Shown in pieces: positions 10,445 through 20,411 of a DNA stretch of 41,754 nt. Within the stretch, counting starts at the first letter, position 1. Each line of letters begins with the position of its first letter. The stretch is taken from positions 919,117 through 960,870 of the forward strand of contig BFEA01000413.1 of the NCBI GenBank assembly GCA_003427395.1, in the 5' to 3' direction. The notes beneath the pieces are model-generated. The model was given only the letters and a program-made list of their open reading frames with translations. It ran no database searches and was not told the origin of the DNA. Source of the DNA: Chara braunii (taxonomy: Eukaryota > Streptophyta > Charophyceae > Charales > Characeae). Position numbers and translations under genes: made by a program.

Positions 10445-11999
10445 CGACAGCCAGGCGCATTTTGCACTTTGGCATTCGACTGACTGTCGGACCGTACCAC
10501 ATTTGAGGCGCCGGGGTGACGTCAACCCGGCTGAGAGATGGAGTGATAGCGCAGCGAACGGGCCGGCCGAAAGCAAGGCAGAGGGAGTTGGATGAACCCG
10601 ACCGCGATATTGCGCCGGGTACTTTCGACGGTGAGGGTGGTTACGGGAAAGAAGGCCGTCGGAAGAAGACGATGCTCCTGAGACCTGAGGTAGCGCACGG
10701 TTGGGTGGAGAGCCGGGAGATGAGGTAGTAGGTGTAGAAAGAAGGAACAGAGGAAGGGAAAATAGTGAAACGAACTTTGCTGGGTATTGCGCCAGGTGCA
10801 TGCGGGAAATGAGATGGCGGAAGAGAGATTGGGGCGCAGAGAAGAAAACGATGGTGAACGCGATACTTCACGGATTTGGGCGGGGAAAGAGCCTATATAG
10901 GCATTTTTATATAGGGCGAGTACGTTAATGAGGTTAGTTTTAGTGCTAGATTAGCGTAGAGGGAGATTAGTAGAGAATTGCTTGCGCTGTGGCTATGGAG
11001 GAGAGAGGTGAGAGAGAAGCGAAGAGTCGAGACAACTAACCGAAAGACGGCGGAATCGGATGGGAGGAGGTAAATAGGTGAAGGTTTTTGTGAGGGGCGA
11101 ATCTGAATCCCCGGTTAGATCTAACGGAGAGTTAGTGGAGGTGGAGGTAGTTGAGGAAAACAGTGCGCCGTGGCTATGGGGGGAAACAAATGAGGAGTGG
11201 GAAAAGGTCGATCCTGCCTGTTCCTTGACGAAAACGGGCAGGAAGAGTTTTGATTCCGGGGTTTTACCCCCGGGCGAATCGGGATCTGGCATCGGTTTTA
11301 GCGGTAGGTTAGCAGGTAAGGAGCTGGAAGGGAGAAAGGTTGGGCAAACGCGGCGGGGTTGGCAACGGGCGGCTGCACCTGGCCACGCTTTAGAGAAAGA
11401 TTCATTCCCAATTTGCTCATCCTGTTGATAGGAGGTAACGAAAAAGGAGGGGGGGGGGTTCGAACCAGGGTAGAGAAGAACGAATGAAGTACGTACCTGA
11501 AGGGCAGCGGGGTATATTCCCACGTTCGAACGAAAAGTTTATTACATTTTTTATTTTTTTTATTTTTTATTTTTGTTTTTACATATCCTATAATCGTAGG
11601 AGGCCGCTTTTCCCCCTATTTAAGAGGCAACGCATACTCCCGCAGTCTAGCGACCGGTCCACCCCAATTTGGTACGTTCGCATTGGCAGCGAACCGTGCG
11701 TCGACAGCGAGAGGGACTTGACAAGTCACGGAGCGGGGTCGTGGCAGGAAGATCGTTCTGCAGCCATGTATATTGGGGAGGGGGCGATCACTTACTTGTG
11801 GAATAGTGGCCCAGGTACGGACATGAGTATACAGGGATGAGGGAGAGGCTGCCGGTCAGGGAGCTGAACGTGACTTCGATCGGGATGTCTGTGTGGCCTG
11901 TAGGTGATGGCGTGTGTGGGACTCGTCTGCGCTCTGCTGCTGGCCAGTGTGCAGGTGGGCCGCCCGCCCCATTAGTTGAAGCTTGAAGCAGTGGGTGCA

Positions 12000-12639
12000 C
12001 GTACCCGGTCTTGACAATGGTCCGTTAAGTCAGCATCTTCATGCGCTCCGTGTGGCTACTACGGGCATCCTGTGGTAGACTGTTGCTGGTTGCTGCTAGT
12101 TGCTGTGCACCGTGTACAGACTGCGGGTGCGTTCGTTGACTGTGCACGGACTGCTGCTACGTATTGTGCACAAACCGCCGAGGTTGTTGGGGACTGCTGC
12201 TATTGTTAACTACCGCTGTGCACAACTGCAGTTACTATTGGTCATACACAGATCACAAGTTATTGCGGATTGTGCCCAGACTGTTGTTGCGGTCTGCTGG
12301 TGCTACGAACTACATGCGAACTGTTGTTGGCAACTGTGCACAACCGTGACTCTCAAAAGTTCATAGGCTGTGACCACCTGCTGGAAGCCGCATACCGCTG
12401 GAACCTGATGTTTGATTGCTACGCACTATTGGATACCGCAACGGTTGTGGCTGACTGTCACAGCCTGCGGTACCACAGCGGATAGACTTGGTGGGGGGAG
12501 TAATTGGACTCGGGGAAAGGTGGCTGCTGCTGCAGCTCAGTGGGATAGTAGCGAAGAAGGTTAGTGTTGTGATTCGGGAGGTCGGCAGAGAGTGAACTTT
12601 GACGATTGACTGCTGGATTGACCAAGCTGTCACATTGGT
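12000..12639. repeat. degenerate TGTGCAC-rich repeat stretch
   Basis: GTGCAC occurs at 12105, 12142, 12166, 12218 and 12336, usually within ACTG(T)GCAC(A/G) next to CTGCTGCTA or CTGTTGTTG. It looks like an eroded tandem. X copies 1 and 2 have one such motif at the matching place (GTGCACGGTTACTGG). I infer local expansion within the leader of X copy 3. No gene is recognised. Confidence 0.5.
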
Positions 12640-12902
12640 CGCCATTGTGGGGCCCTCAGGCGCGTCAAGGTAATAAGGCCCTCTCTCCTGCGAGTCTGAG
12701 AGCACCCTCCTTGGATCTGAGAGTCTCTGAATCTTCTCTATCTGCCCTTCTCAATCTAAGTCTAGTCCTTGGTTACGAGAGGAAGGCGGCAGGCGGGATT
12801 GCAACCCGTAGGTCCGCGTCAAGACTCTGTGGGGAGTCCACCCACCGATTGCGGGAGCTCTGCCGGAACCTAGGCGAGGTTCTGGAGGCAGGGAATTATC
12901 AG
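12640..12902 (+). repeat. repeat X, copy 3, 5' segment
   Basis: Aligns with 4430-4695 and 22500-22760, from GGCCCTCAGGCG to GAGGCAGGGAA. Includes the conserved folded segment (12813-12885). It ends in TATCAG, directly before the GT of the 2-kb insertion. Homology to the other copies resumes at 14957. Confidence 0.85.
12813..12885 (+). ncRNA. conserved folded segment of X (copy 3)
   Basis: Three nested or adjacent helices can be drawn. CCGC/GCGG encloses GACTC/GAGTC, and a 9-bp stem CCGGAACCT/AGGTTCTGG follows. The same folds exist in copy 1 (4610-4681) and copy 2 (22677-22748). Copy 2 has CCGGAACTC/GAGTTCTGG, so two base pairs have changed on both sides. Expression and function are unknown. 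Confidence 0.45.
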
Positions 12903-13149
12903 GTATACCATCTCCATCTGTACAACCTAATACTACCCATGTTTGCCTATCTCCTTGTAGTATGATTGCGGTATGCATGTATTGTCCCTATGATTATTGT
13001 TTTCTCTTCAGGACCAATCAGACTAATTGGAAAAAATGTGTGAGAGTGAAGCCTAAGTTTCTACTTTGTTCTGATTGAAAGCAGACTAAGGATGAATTGG
13101 GGGAAGGTAGGAGGAAGGTAGACTGCATGCGTTTGACCGGGTCAACTAA

Positions 13150-13838
13150 AGCCTGAGCATTGTTTCTACTGTGAATGGCTCAGGGCTATGTTTATTTGGC
13201 TGTTTTCTGAGGGACCAAACATTGTTTCTACTGTGAATGGTCTGGTCGCTGTGTTTATTTGATTGTTTTCTGGGGAACCAGGCATTGTTTCTACTGTGAG
13301 TGGCCTAACTGCCTTAGTTAACTCTGAGGTTTTGTCTGATTGAAGGGGTTTAAATTCTTGTTTATTCTGAGGGAGGATTTTTGGTCTAAGGCTAAGCATT
13401 GTTTCCATGGTGAATGGTTTAGCCTGAAAACCACGCACATAATTTAAACTAAGTATAAAGGAAATTATTTTATGTATATTTGCATGTGAACTGGCAGCTG
13501 GGCATAGTTTCTACTGTGAATGGTCCAGCGTTAAGCCATATCATTAAGAAGAGAAAAAAGAAAACACAAAGTATAAATGAAAATAGTTTGGGCAAGCTGA
13601 ACATTGTTTCTACTCTGAATGGTTCAATCCCCTGCCCATATTTGCTTTTTTTTTTTAAAACAAAGTCAGAGAAATACTAAATTTTTGGATATTAAACAGC
13701 TTCGGGCGACTAGGCATTGTTTCCATGGCGAATGGCTTAGTCATCTGCCAAAAAGAAGAAAGAAGTAGTTGTGCAACCTGTTCGTGTATATCATGAAGTC
13801 AAGCTGGGCATTGTTTCCATGGCGAATGGTCCAGCTCT
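13150..13838. repeat. array of eight stem-loops with constant loop and changing stems
   Basis: Eight copies of CATTGTTTCTACTGTGAATGG or the variant with CCATGGCG, at about 13152-13184, 13213-13247, 13275-13312, 13390-13424, 13495-13530, 13593-13629, 13707-13743 and 13802-13836. CATT pairs with AATG around a 12-13 nt loop. One unpaired base follows on the 3' side. Outer arms differ between copies yet pair: CCTGAG/CTCAGG, GACCAA/TCTGGTC, GGCTAA/TTTAGCC, GACTAG/CTTAGTC, AGCTGG/TCCAGCT. Copy three is weak. Spacing is 62-63 bp for the first three, then about 93-115 bp. A 90-codon minus-strand ORF (13166-13438) reads three units as PFTVETM or similar, but the other units are out of frame. Confidence 0.85.
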
Positions 13839-14130
13839 ATGTCTTATGTAAGATGGGTATAAGGATTCAAGAACTTGAAGATTCATGAACTATCTATATG
13901 GAATAAACTTGGGATGATGAGAGTACTTACATTTGTAGTTTGGTTTGCATGTGACTGGATGGGATGACTAGTTTGCTTAAGTTTCATTATTATAGGTAGT
14001 TGCTTTAGTTGCTCGCCACGTGCTAGAGCCATAGGAGCTAGTGTCAATTCCTTCATTTTCTGTAATATTTTTTTTTTTTACTTAGGTCAATTCCTGCATT
14101 TTCTGAGATATTTTCTTATACTTGACTTTG
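13839..14130. other. spacer between the two arrays
   Basis: AT-rich with no gene. A short direct repeat GTCAATTCCTKCATTTTCTG occurs at about 14042 and 14085, separated by a T run. Confidence 0.5.
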
Positions 14131-14780
14131 TATAAATCTTGGCAAGCTACTTTTCCTACGGGTAGCGCTGCCAAAATTCCTACAAATCCAAGAAGTTAGT
14201 CAACTGTTGACTTGTCAGAGTTCAACTTGTCTTTTCCATATATCTGGTTTAGTTAAAATCTGGGAAGTCTCCTTTTCTAGTGGGAGTGCTGCCAAAATTT
14301 TTGCTAATTCAGGGAGTTAGACAAAAATGAACTTTGGGAAGCCAAAGTTACTTTCAAAATCTGAACTTAGTCTTGTATAAATTTTGGAATAACACTTTTC
14401 TAAAGGGAATGCTGCCTAAATTTTCTACAAAATTAAAGGAGTTAGTTAAATTCAGTCTAAAGTTGAGCTCGAGCTATTGTTCGAGTTCATATCTGACTTA
14501 GTATAAATCTGGGAAGTCTCCTTTTCTAAAGGGAGTGCTGCCCAAATTTCTACTAATGCAGAGAGTTAGACAGAATTTGAGTTTCCAGGAGTTAGAGATT
14601 ATTTTCTGCTTTATATCTGACTTAGTATAAATCTGGGAAGTCTTCCTTTCTAAAGGGAGTGCTGCCCAAATTTCTACTAATTCAGAGAGTTAGATAGAAT
14701 TTGACTTTCCAGACTTAGAGACTATTTGGACGTTCATATTTGAGCTTATATAAATTCTGGAAAAACACTTTTAGGGGATA
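14131..14780. repeat. tandem repeat, about 123 bp x 5.3, each with a hairpin
   Basis: Units start (TATAAATCTGGG or variants) near 14131, 14252, 14375, 14501, 14624 and 14748. Each carries a stem-loop around CTCCTTTTCTAAAGGGAG, closed by an outer helix. In unit one the arms are TTGGCA/TGCCAA with GCTAC/GTAGC inside. In units four and five they are TGGG/CCCA with CTCC/GGAG. In unit three AAATTTTGG faces CCTAAATTT. The outer arms thus vary while largely keeping pairing. The last unit is truncated. Confidence 0.85.
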
Positions 14781-14956
14781 ACAATTCCATAATAGGTCGC
14801 AATTCTGTAGTTGGTCTACCTTTAGCTTAAGCATTTGGTTTAAAAGTAGACTTAAGTTTAGCTTATAGGAAGATTTTGAGTGAGGATGTATTATAGAGTT
14901 ATATTCTCCATACACTTATGATCTTAGCTTGGGGATTGGTCTGCCGTGTGTTACAG

Positions 14957-17096
14957 ACGTCTTTGATCATTTGATTCAAGTTTAGGGCTAGATCCAACTT
15001 GATCCTTTTGAGGATCACTTTCTGTTATCACTGTTATCACTGATAAAAGGTCGGTTTCTGATTCGTCGGCCTACGACTCAATTTCAACTCTCCCTCCACA
15101 CATAACCTAAAAGGCTTTAGCCCTGGTGATTTCGTTGTTTTATTAAGGTTTCACCCGTAATTTTATTGAATGGCCATTTAACAAAGGTGCTGAGTATTTA
15201 ATTAAGGTTGATTGGACAGGAGGTTTTTAAGGCTTGCATGGCTAAAACAAAGGGTATGAATGTCGAAGGTGGTTGGGGTTGACTCCGTGTAGTATGTGGG
15301 CTGTTGCTTTGGTTTGTTGATGAGATGGCTAGTATGTGCTGTGAATCAGATTCTGGATTTGGTTGCCTACGATCACACATATACGTATTATTGTGAGAGA
15401 CCCTAGTGAGACTATGAAAAGTGATCGTCACATACTTAACCCTTATACATGTATACATGGGTATACTTGGGGTGAATGTTTGCATGGGTTGAAGAGTCCC
15501 CATATTAAAGCCCTACTCAGAAGCTGAGGCTAAAGGGCCATAGGGGAAGCCTCTCCCTCTATTTTTGTTTCTTGCTTTTTTTGATGATTTTTCCTAGTTG
15601 GACGTTTGGTCTTTGGCCGGGATTCGAGGTCCTTGACAAGGACATCCCAAGCCCTACGCTCTGTAGGGAAGGGGTTTTCCCTCGCGCAGAGTCTATTTGA
15701 TTTGCCTACCAAGACACTCTGGCCAAGAGCCGGAGAAGCCGCGGTGGCCGCACGGCTATTCCTTCAGTCGTGCAATGTCGTGAAGGGTTAGACCCTCACG
15801 ACACTTCGAGTCTGACACTCGAGTGTCATAAGCGGTACTCGGATCCACGAGGGACCGCTTGATTATGGGCACTACATAGTACGCCATCGTCGCGACTGCA
15901 TGCGTACGCCTGCATTGCGGGTTGGTATGAGGTAGGCCCTCGGCTGCGCAACTTTATATTAAAATCCCGCGCGCGACATTACCGCCCTGGTGTGTAAAAA
16001 GTTATGGGATTACAAAGGGACCGACACATATTGACAAATGTTTGAGATTGTTACAGACCGCCGACGCCGCGCGAAAAAAAAAAAAAAAAAAGGGAGGGTA
16101 CCCCAGGGCTATGATTTTGTTTACTAGGCAGGGAACCTTCGACCCATTCCTTATCTTTTGCTCTTTGGAGTTTTTAAAGTTGGACGTTATAGTCCGTGGC
16201 AGCCGTTAAAGTCAAACCCCTTGATATTCGACCGCCATGACAGCTTAAAGCTGTCTACTCAACCCCTCTGCACAGGGTGCAGAAGAGGGTGTGGTCTTCA
16301 ACCGCGCATGGCGGTTGTCCAGCGTCGAGAGATTAACCCTCAAGGCGCATGTCAGCCTACACTTGAGTGTCAAACGCGGCCCTCGCGATTAACGGGGACC
16401 TCGTAAGAATGGGTACCACGTAGTACGCCTTCATTGGGACTGCTTGCGAACAATTGCATTGCGAGTCGATATGCGATAGCCCTGCGTCCGCGCGGTCTTA
16501 CATTGAGTCTCGCGCGCGACGCCTAGTCGATTTCCGCATTGGAAAGTTATGGGTTGGCTACCGAGGAGCTAGGAGCGTTGTCGCGTTGTTTGTGTTGTGT
16601 CGTTCGTATATGTGTTGTTTTGTGTGTATGTGTATTCGTAAAGTGGAGTGCGCATGGTGTGTGGGATGCGTCCTAGTCGACCGATGACGGGTGGCGCTTG
16701 GGACCTCAGCCCCCCAAGATGCCGATTCGCGTGCGGGTCCGATAAAGGCGTATTACCGCGCGTGCCCCCTATGCTACAGCGAACGAGAAACGCCCTTGGC
16801 TGATCCACCTCTGCGATTGCAACTGATTAGCTTTCGTACTGTGGGCTGGTAGCTCGGCGGGGATACGCCCACCGAAGGGAGGTGACAACTCCTGTAAGGT
16901 ATAGGTAAGTCGTGCCTCGCGTAGGCCCTATCCTGCCGTAGGAGCTCGCGAGAGGTATGGCTGGCGCACTCGGCCGGCGCGGCTTAAGGAGGCTCCGTAT
17001 ATATTGCAACGAAGGATTTAAAACCAGCTCCTGCGTGACGTGGCCGGGAGGGTCCCGCGCTGCCCTGGTGCGGTGCCGGACCGATGCGCTCGACAG
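14957..17096 (+). repeat. repeat X, copy 3, 3' segment with an internal duplication
   Basis: Resumes the X alignment after the insertion at ACGTCTTTGATC and runs to GATGCGCTCGACAG, matching copy 2 to about 24345. The part equivalent to 5320-5735 of copy 1 is present twice: a diverged version at about 15595-16020 and a closer one at about 16170-16560. They are separated by an A run (16074-16091). ORFs at 15606-17009 are DNA-level shadows shared with other copies. Confidence 0.8.
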
Positions 17097-17109
17097 TGAT
17101 TACGTCCTG

Positions 17110-17187
17110 ACCGAGACTATTTCAGTTTTAGCTCTGGTCAGGGAGGGCACAAATTTTGTGTGTGATACTGGTGCCAGTTTGAGTTGA
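17110..17187 (+). pseudogene. possible retropepsin (aspartic protease) remnant
   Basis: The frame ending at 17187 reads LVREGTNFVCDTGASLS and then a stop. Hydrophobic-x-DTGAS is the active-site signature of LTR-retroelement proteases, where the Asp is catalytic. Nothing recognisable follows in frame. The motif is only five residues, so chance is possible. The integrase-like piece 420 bp downstream raises the likelihood. It would be a dead fragment of Ty3/gypsy-type pol, and no Gag is recognised upstream. Confidence 0.4.
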
Positions 17188-17600
17188 GATTATTCAGCTC
17201 TATGTGTATATATGTAATTCAAGACCATATTGGTTCGCTTTTGAGTTGGGGTATTATGCCCCTTAATATACATTGAGTTGAGAGTTCATCTAAAATTTTC
17301 CCCCTCTATTTGACGATCACAATCACTCTCACATGTGTGGTTTTATCCTGATGTATGATGACTTTGTGTGAGATATATATGAAAGACATCTCGTGTGCTA
17401 TGTATTTTGTGAATGTGAATAGATGTGAACTGTCTACTCTTCAGTATACTCGTGCGATCTACCCACGAGCAGGTGATAAGGCTGGGTATAAGAAGAGGGA
17501 ATGCAGTCTGTTTTTGTGAAAGATTGTGAGAATCCTAAGGGATTTATGAGTCTTTGAGACTAAAATGCTTGCCATGCCAAATGCTTAATATTGTTGAGTT
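17188..17600. other. eroded interior between protease-like and integrase-like traces
   Basis: AT-rich sequence where RT and RNase H would sit in a gypsy element. I find no RT motif (no YxDD) in any frame, so this part is deleted or decayed beyond recognition. Confidence 0.4.
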
Positions 17601-17783
17601 GTGATGAGGACCCATAAGTTGGTCTCTCACTTTGAGTTGTTTTATGGTAGAGACGCCTTTTATGAGAAGGTAGTCTTGTGCTTATTGGAAGACTCATCTT
17701 CAGAGAGAGAAGATATTTTAATGAAAGATCATGTGAAAGTTCATCCTAGAGAGAAAGAGATGACTGGGAGACCTATTGAGTGA
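17601..17783 (+). pseudogene. integrase C-terminal remnant, Ty3/gypsy type
   Basis: The 60-codon frame reads RTHKLVSHFELFYGRDAFYEK. This matches the conserved end of the chromoviral or gypsy integrase core, where the family pattern is (T)GxSPFELVYGRxP. The remaining residues (VVLCLLEDSSSEREDILMKDHVKVHPREKE) are a loose fit to the region after the core. The catalytic D,D,E residues are not present, so this is a broken fragment. In the family, integrase joins the cDNA to the host chromosome. Its place before the LTR-like Y copy 2 fits element order. Confidence 0.55.
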
Positions 17784-18952
17784 GACATCGTTCGTATGAA
17801 GAGTGGTTAATAGATTCAGTGGCATGGTAAGTTGGTTTCGGATGATAAAGTCTGACGAGGAGGACTACGTTTTTGCTTGGCCATTGGTGGAATTCTTGTA
17901 AAGGTCGCAAAAGGCTTCATTGAGAGATGTCTTCGGGATGTGTGGTCTTCTTGCTCTGATCAAGTGAGGGGGCCACGACCTTGCGGAACTGGCAGTGATT
18001 CTGTTTTGTGATAGTGGAGAGGCTGCCGTGTTCTCTCTGTGTTGTTCCACAGAGGGCTAGTAAATGCTTTTATGTGTGACAGACCTTTGCGTAGTCCCGC
18101 AGTAGGTCTGTATTGTTGCGACACACCGTCCAGCCACTTGTGCTAATCTTGGGGCATTTATGAGAGACCCAACTAAGGGTATAACTGGCATCACTGAGGC
18201 GCAATCCTCAGTGTTGGCTGCTGATTGGCGCAACATGACAGCGGGCCCACGTCTCGGCAGAAGGGGTAAAGACTTAAAGGGGTGTGGCCACCCAGGAGGG
18301 TTTTACCTGCCACGGGATGACGTGGGATACGAGTCGAGTCTTTTTGAGTCTTGATTGAATGCTTATCAGGAAAAAACCTACCGTGGCGCAACCTGCGAGG
18401 GCACTACCGCTGAAATAACAATGCGGTAGGCCATAAATCTGGCACGATCACCCAGACTACGGTGGGCCAAGATGGAGACCTAGCCTTCCTGTACTAGACT
18501 GCAAGAGGTGTGTTGAGATAAGATTTATATATATATATATATGTTTGATTGTGATAATTATTGGAGGGAGGCGAGAATGCCTTCTAAGGTCTCTGTGAGG
18601 GCCCGCGTCCTTGGTTATAGCCCTGCTCGCAGGGTAGAGACTAAGGACACTTAACGAGAAGCTGGTGTTTGTCTAGGACAAAAGGGGAGAGGACAGTTGA
18701 GAGGGCCGCTGAGACTTATGTTGTAGTACGTATGTTTACTACACCGACGTCCTAGTGTCAAGGCAATGGAGACCCAGGTTAGAATCCTGACAGCATATAG
18801 TTATAAGGGCTTGGATTGTTGGAGGCCTCAACCCTGAGTCTGTCAGCTAATCGGATTGGTTCCTTTCTCGTCAGGATTTGGAGTTTGGATGAATTTATAG
18901 TTTTTCGATTTGGCGAAGCGACAGGGACGTCGTTGAATATGGTCCGGTAAGC
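17784..18952. other. retroelement 3' interior, nothing coding recognised
   Basis: Stretch before Y copy 2. Contains a (TA)n tract (18525-18541) and a GGTCCGGTAAG segment (18940-18950) shared with 8724-8735. Short ORFs on both strands resemble nothing I know. Confidence 0.4.
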
Positions 18953-19962
18953 TGTCAGTGCGAATACCGTTACAAGGGTATCCACCCTGGTCTTTGCAGG
19001 CGACATAAAATAACTTTGGTTTAAAAATCACGTATACCGCGCGATGAGCGACTGTATTTGGGGATTGCATTGATCTAATGGTTGACTAGAATAGAGAGTG
19101 TATGGGCGCGCGGGTAAAAGGCGTGCATAATCTTTTTTCTTTTTGATGATTGTGGAAACCGGCGTTGGTCGTCGGCCAGATTTTAATTTTTGATTAAACT
19201 AGGATTTAAGGGTATTTTTCCTTTTTTTGATTGTTACATTTTGACCGAGACAAGCATGCGTGCGTGGAGGACGACGTCGACAACGACAGTATGACTTTGT
19301 GCGGTAAGTGGAGTGTGCGAGGAAATAGAACGCTCGTTAGGTCTCCGTGCGGTAGGAGCGGGAGCTCGGCGAGCGTAGAGTGTTGACGGTAAGGTGCGGC
19401 CCTCCGAGGCCTAGGATTGGTGCGGTCCGCAACCGTGGCTTCCCTCACTTCCCACTTGGAGGGCGTCGGTAGCCGAGAGAGGAAAGAAACTGGAAAACAT
19501 TCCCTGCGGACCTATGGGTTTGCAGCTTGAGGGCAGCTAGTGGTGCCGCGGGCGCCCGACCCGCTACCCAGCGCTTGCTGTGAAAGGGCCTAAGTGTGAG
19601 CATGGCCGTTGGAGCCCGACAGACAGGGATTGTACCCAGACACAGTAGGGCGAAGTGGCCAGGGGTTACCAAAGGAAGAACGCAGTAGTGCAGCGACAGG
19701 TGGCCGGGCTGCAGGTTAAAACAGGCTGGATACCTGCTTCATCTTGCAACAGACCCGACGCCTTTCCATATGCTGAAGGGTTGGCACCCGGTTACGCAGT
19801 ACGCCGCAGGGCCGTCGGTCCTCGAAGTTGATCGGGGTTGTCGGTGAAAGGTTACACTCTCCTTAATCGGATTCCACGTCCTTGACCACCGTCCTGCGGA
19901 CTGTATCAACTGGCACTATCGAGGGATACGGGGAAGGGTGCTGTGTAGTGCTGAGGGACTCT

Positions 19963-20016
19963 TCGTCCAATAGCCGGGTCTCCCCGAAGTTTCTCCCACG
20001 GTAGCTGGAGCTAGTG
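19963..20016 (+). pseudogene. 28S/25S rRNA-derived fragment in Y copy 2
   Basis: CCGAAGTTTCTCCCACGGTA then GCTGGAGCTAG fits the LSU rRNA stretch TCCGAAGTTTCCCTCAGGAT then AGCTGGAGCT. It overlaps and extends 3' of the piece in Y copy 1, which keeps the 5' side better. Both copies thus appear to descend from one captured rRNA segment. Confidence 0.5.
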
Positions 20017-20411
20017 AGCAGACCGGCAGAACTCCGTGGGGTCCGTTACTGTGGGAAGCAGCGTAAGTAAAAGGTAGGCCGAGAGCGACGGGCGCCAAGG
20101 TAGTAAAGTCGGGGCAACGACGAGGGGTGGACGAACCTGGACGGGGGATCATACCGAGTGCGTGCGAAAACAGAGTCGGGGATGGCGGGCGAGATCCTGG
20201 GCGCGGCGAGGTAGAGAGCGATGAGCTGCAATATAGAGAGCGACGGGGAGCAGGCAAGGGGAAGGAAAAGGAGGCTAAACCTGGGCGTGAAAGCTGTGAG
20301 GATACACGCACATAGTGGAGTAGGTTATGGCGGGAGTAACTAAAGGTAGGTAGGAGGTAGAAAAGCACGAAACCCGCCCGATCCTTAATGGAAACGGGGG
20401 GGGGGAGAGGC

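Larger units (their letters stand above)
9118..11999 (+). repeat. LTR-like repeat Y, copy 1 (3' limit approximate)
   Basis: Starts TGTCGGTGCGAATACC with a perfect 18-bp palindrome ATACCCTTATAAGGGTAT (9129-9146). It shares successive landmarks with 18953-22030: the GTGGGCGCGC segment, the region with GTTTGACCGAG, a 28S-like piece, and GA-rich units. No long ORF is conserved. A TG start plus the purine tract suggests a very long, old LTR. The 3' limit is not sharp because the copies diverge. Chance ORFs on both strands (for example 10993-11523) come from GA-rich sequence. Confidence 0.6.
12903..14956 (+). other. intron-like 2054-bp insertion (GT...AG) in X copy 3
   Basis: X copies 1 and 2 run straight from GGCAGGGAA through AAGATGTCTTCTTGAT or its variant. 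In copy 3 the same place holds TATCAG|GTATACC ... GTGTTACAG|ACGTCTTTGAT, that is, 2054 bp with GT and AG ends. Joining the ends restores the alignment. The interior is AT-richer than X and contains two stem-loop arrays. Readings: an intron kept in copy 3 and lost from copies made from spliced RNA; a later insertion that happens to end GT/AG; or unrelated insertion. No target duplication is evident. Confidence 0.55.

Noticed and set aside
10993-11523. 176-codon minus-strand ORF
   Set aside because: It is antisense to GA-rich repeat units of Y, has Ser/Pro-rich composition and lacks any conserved motif. Its counterpart in Y copy 2 is not collinear.
13150-13838. CRISPR-like array
   Set aside because: Spacing is irregular (62-115 bp), the repeated part is an imperfect hairpin whose arms vary, the setting is eukaryotic and there are no cas genes.
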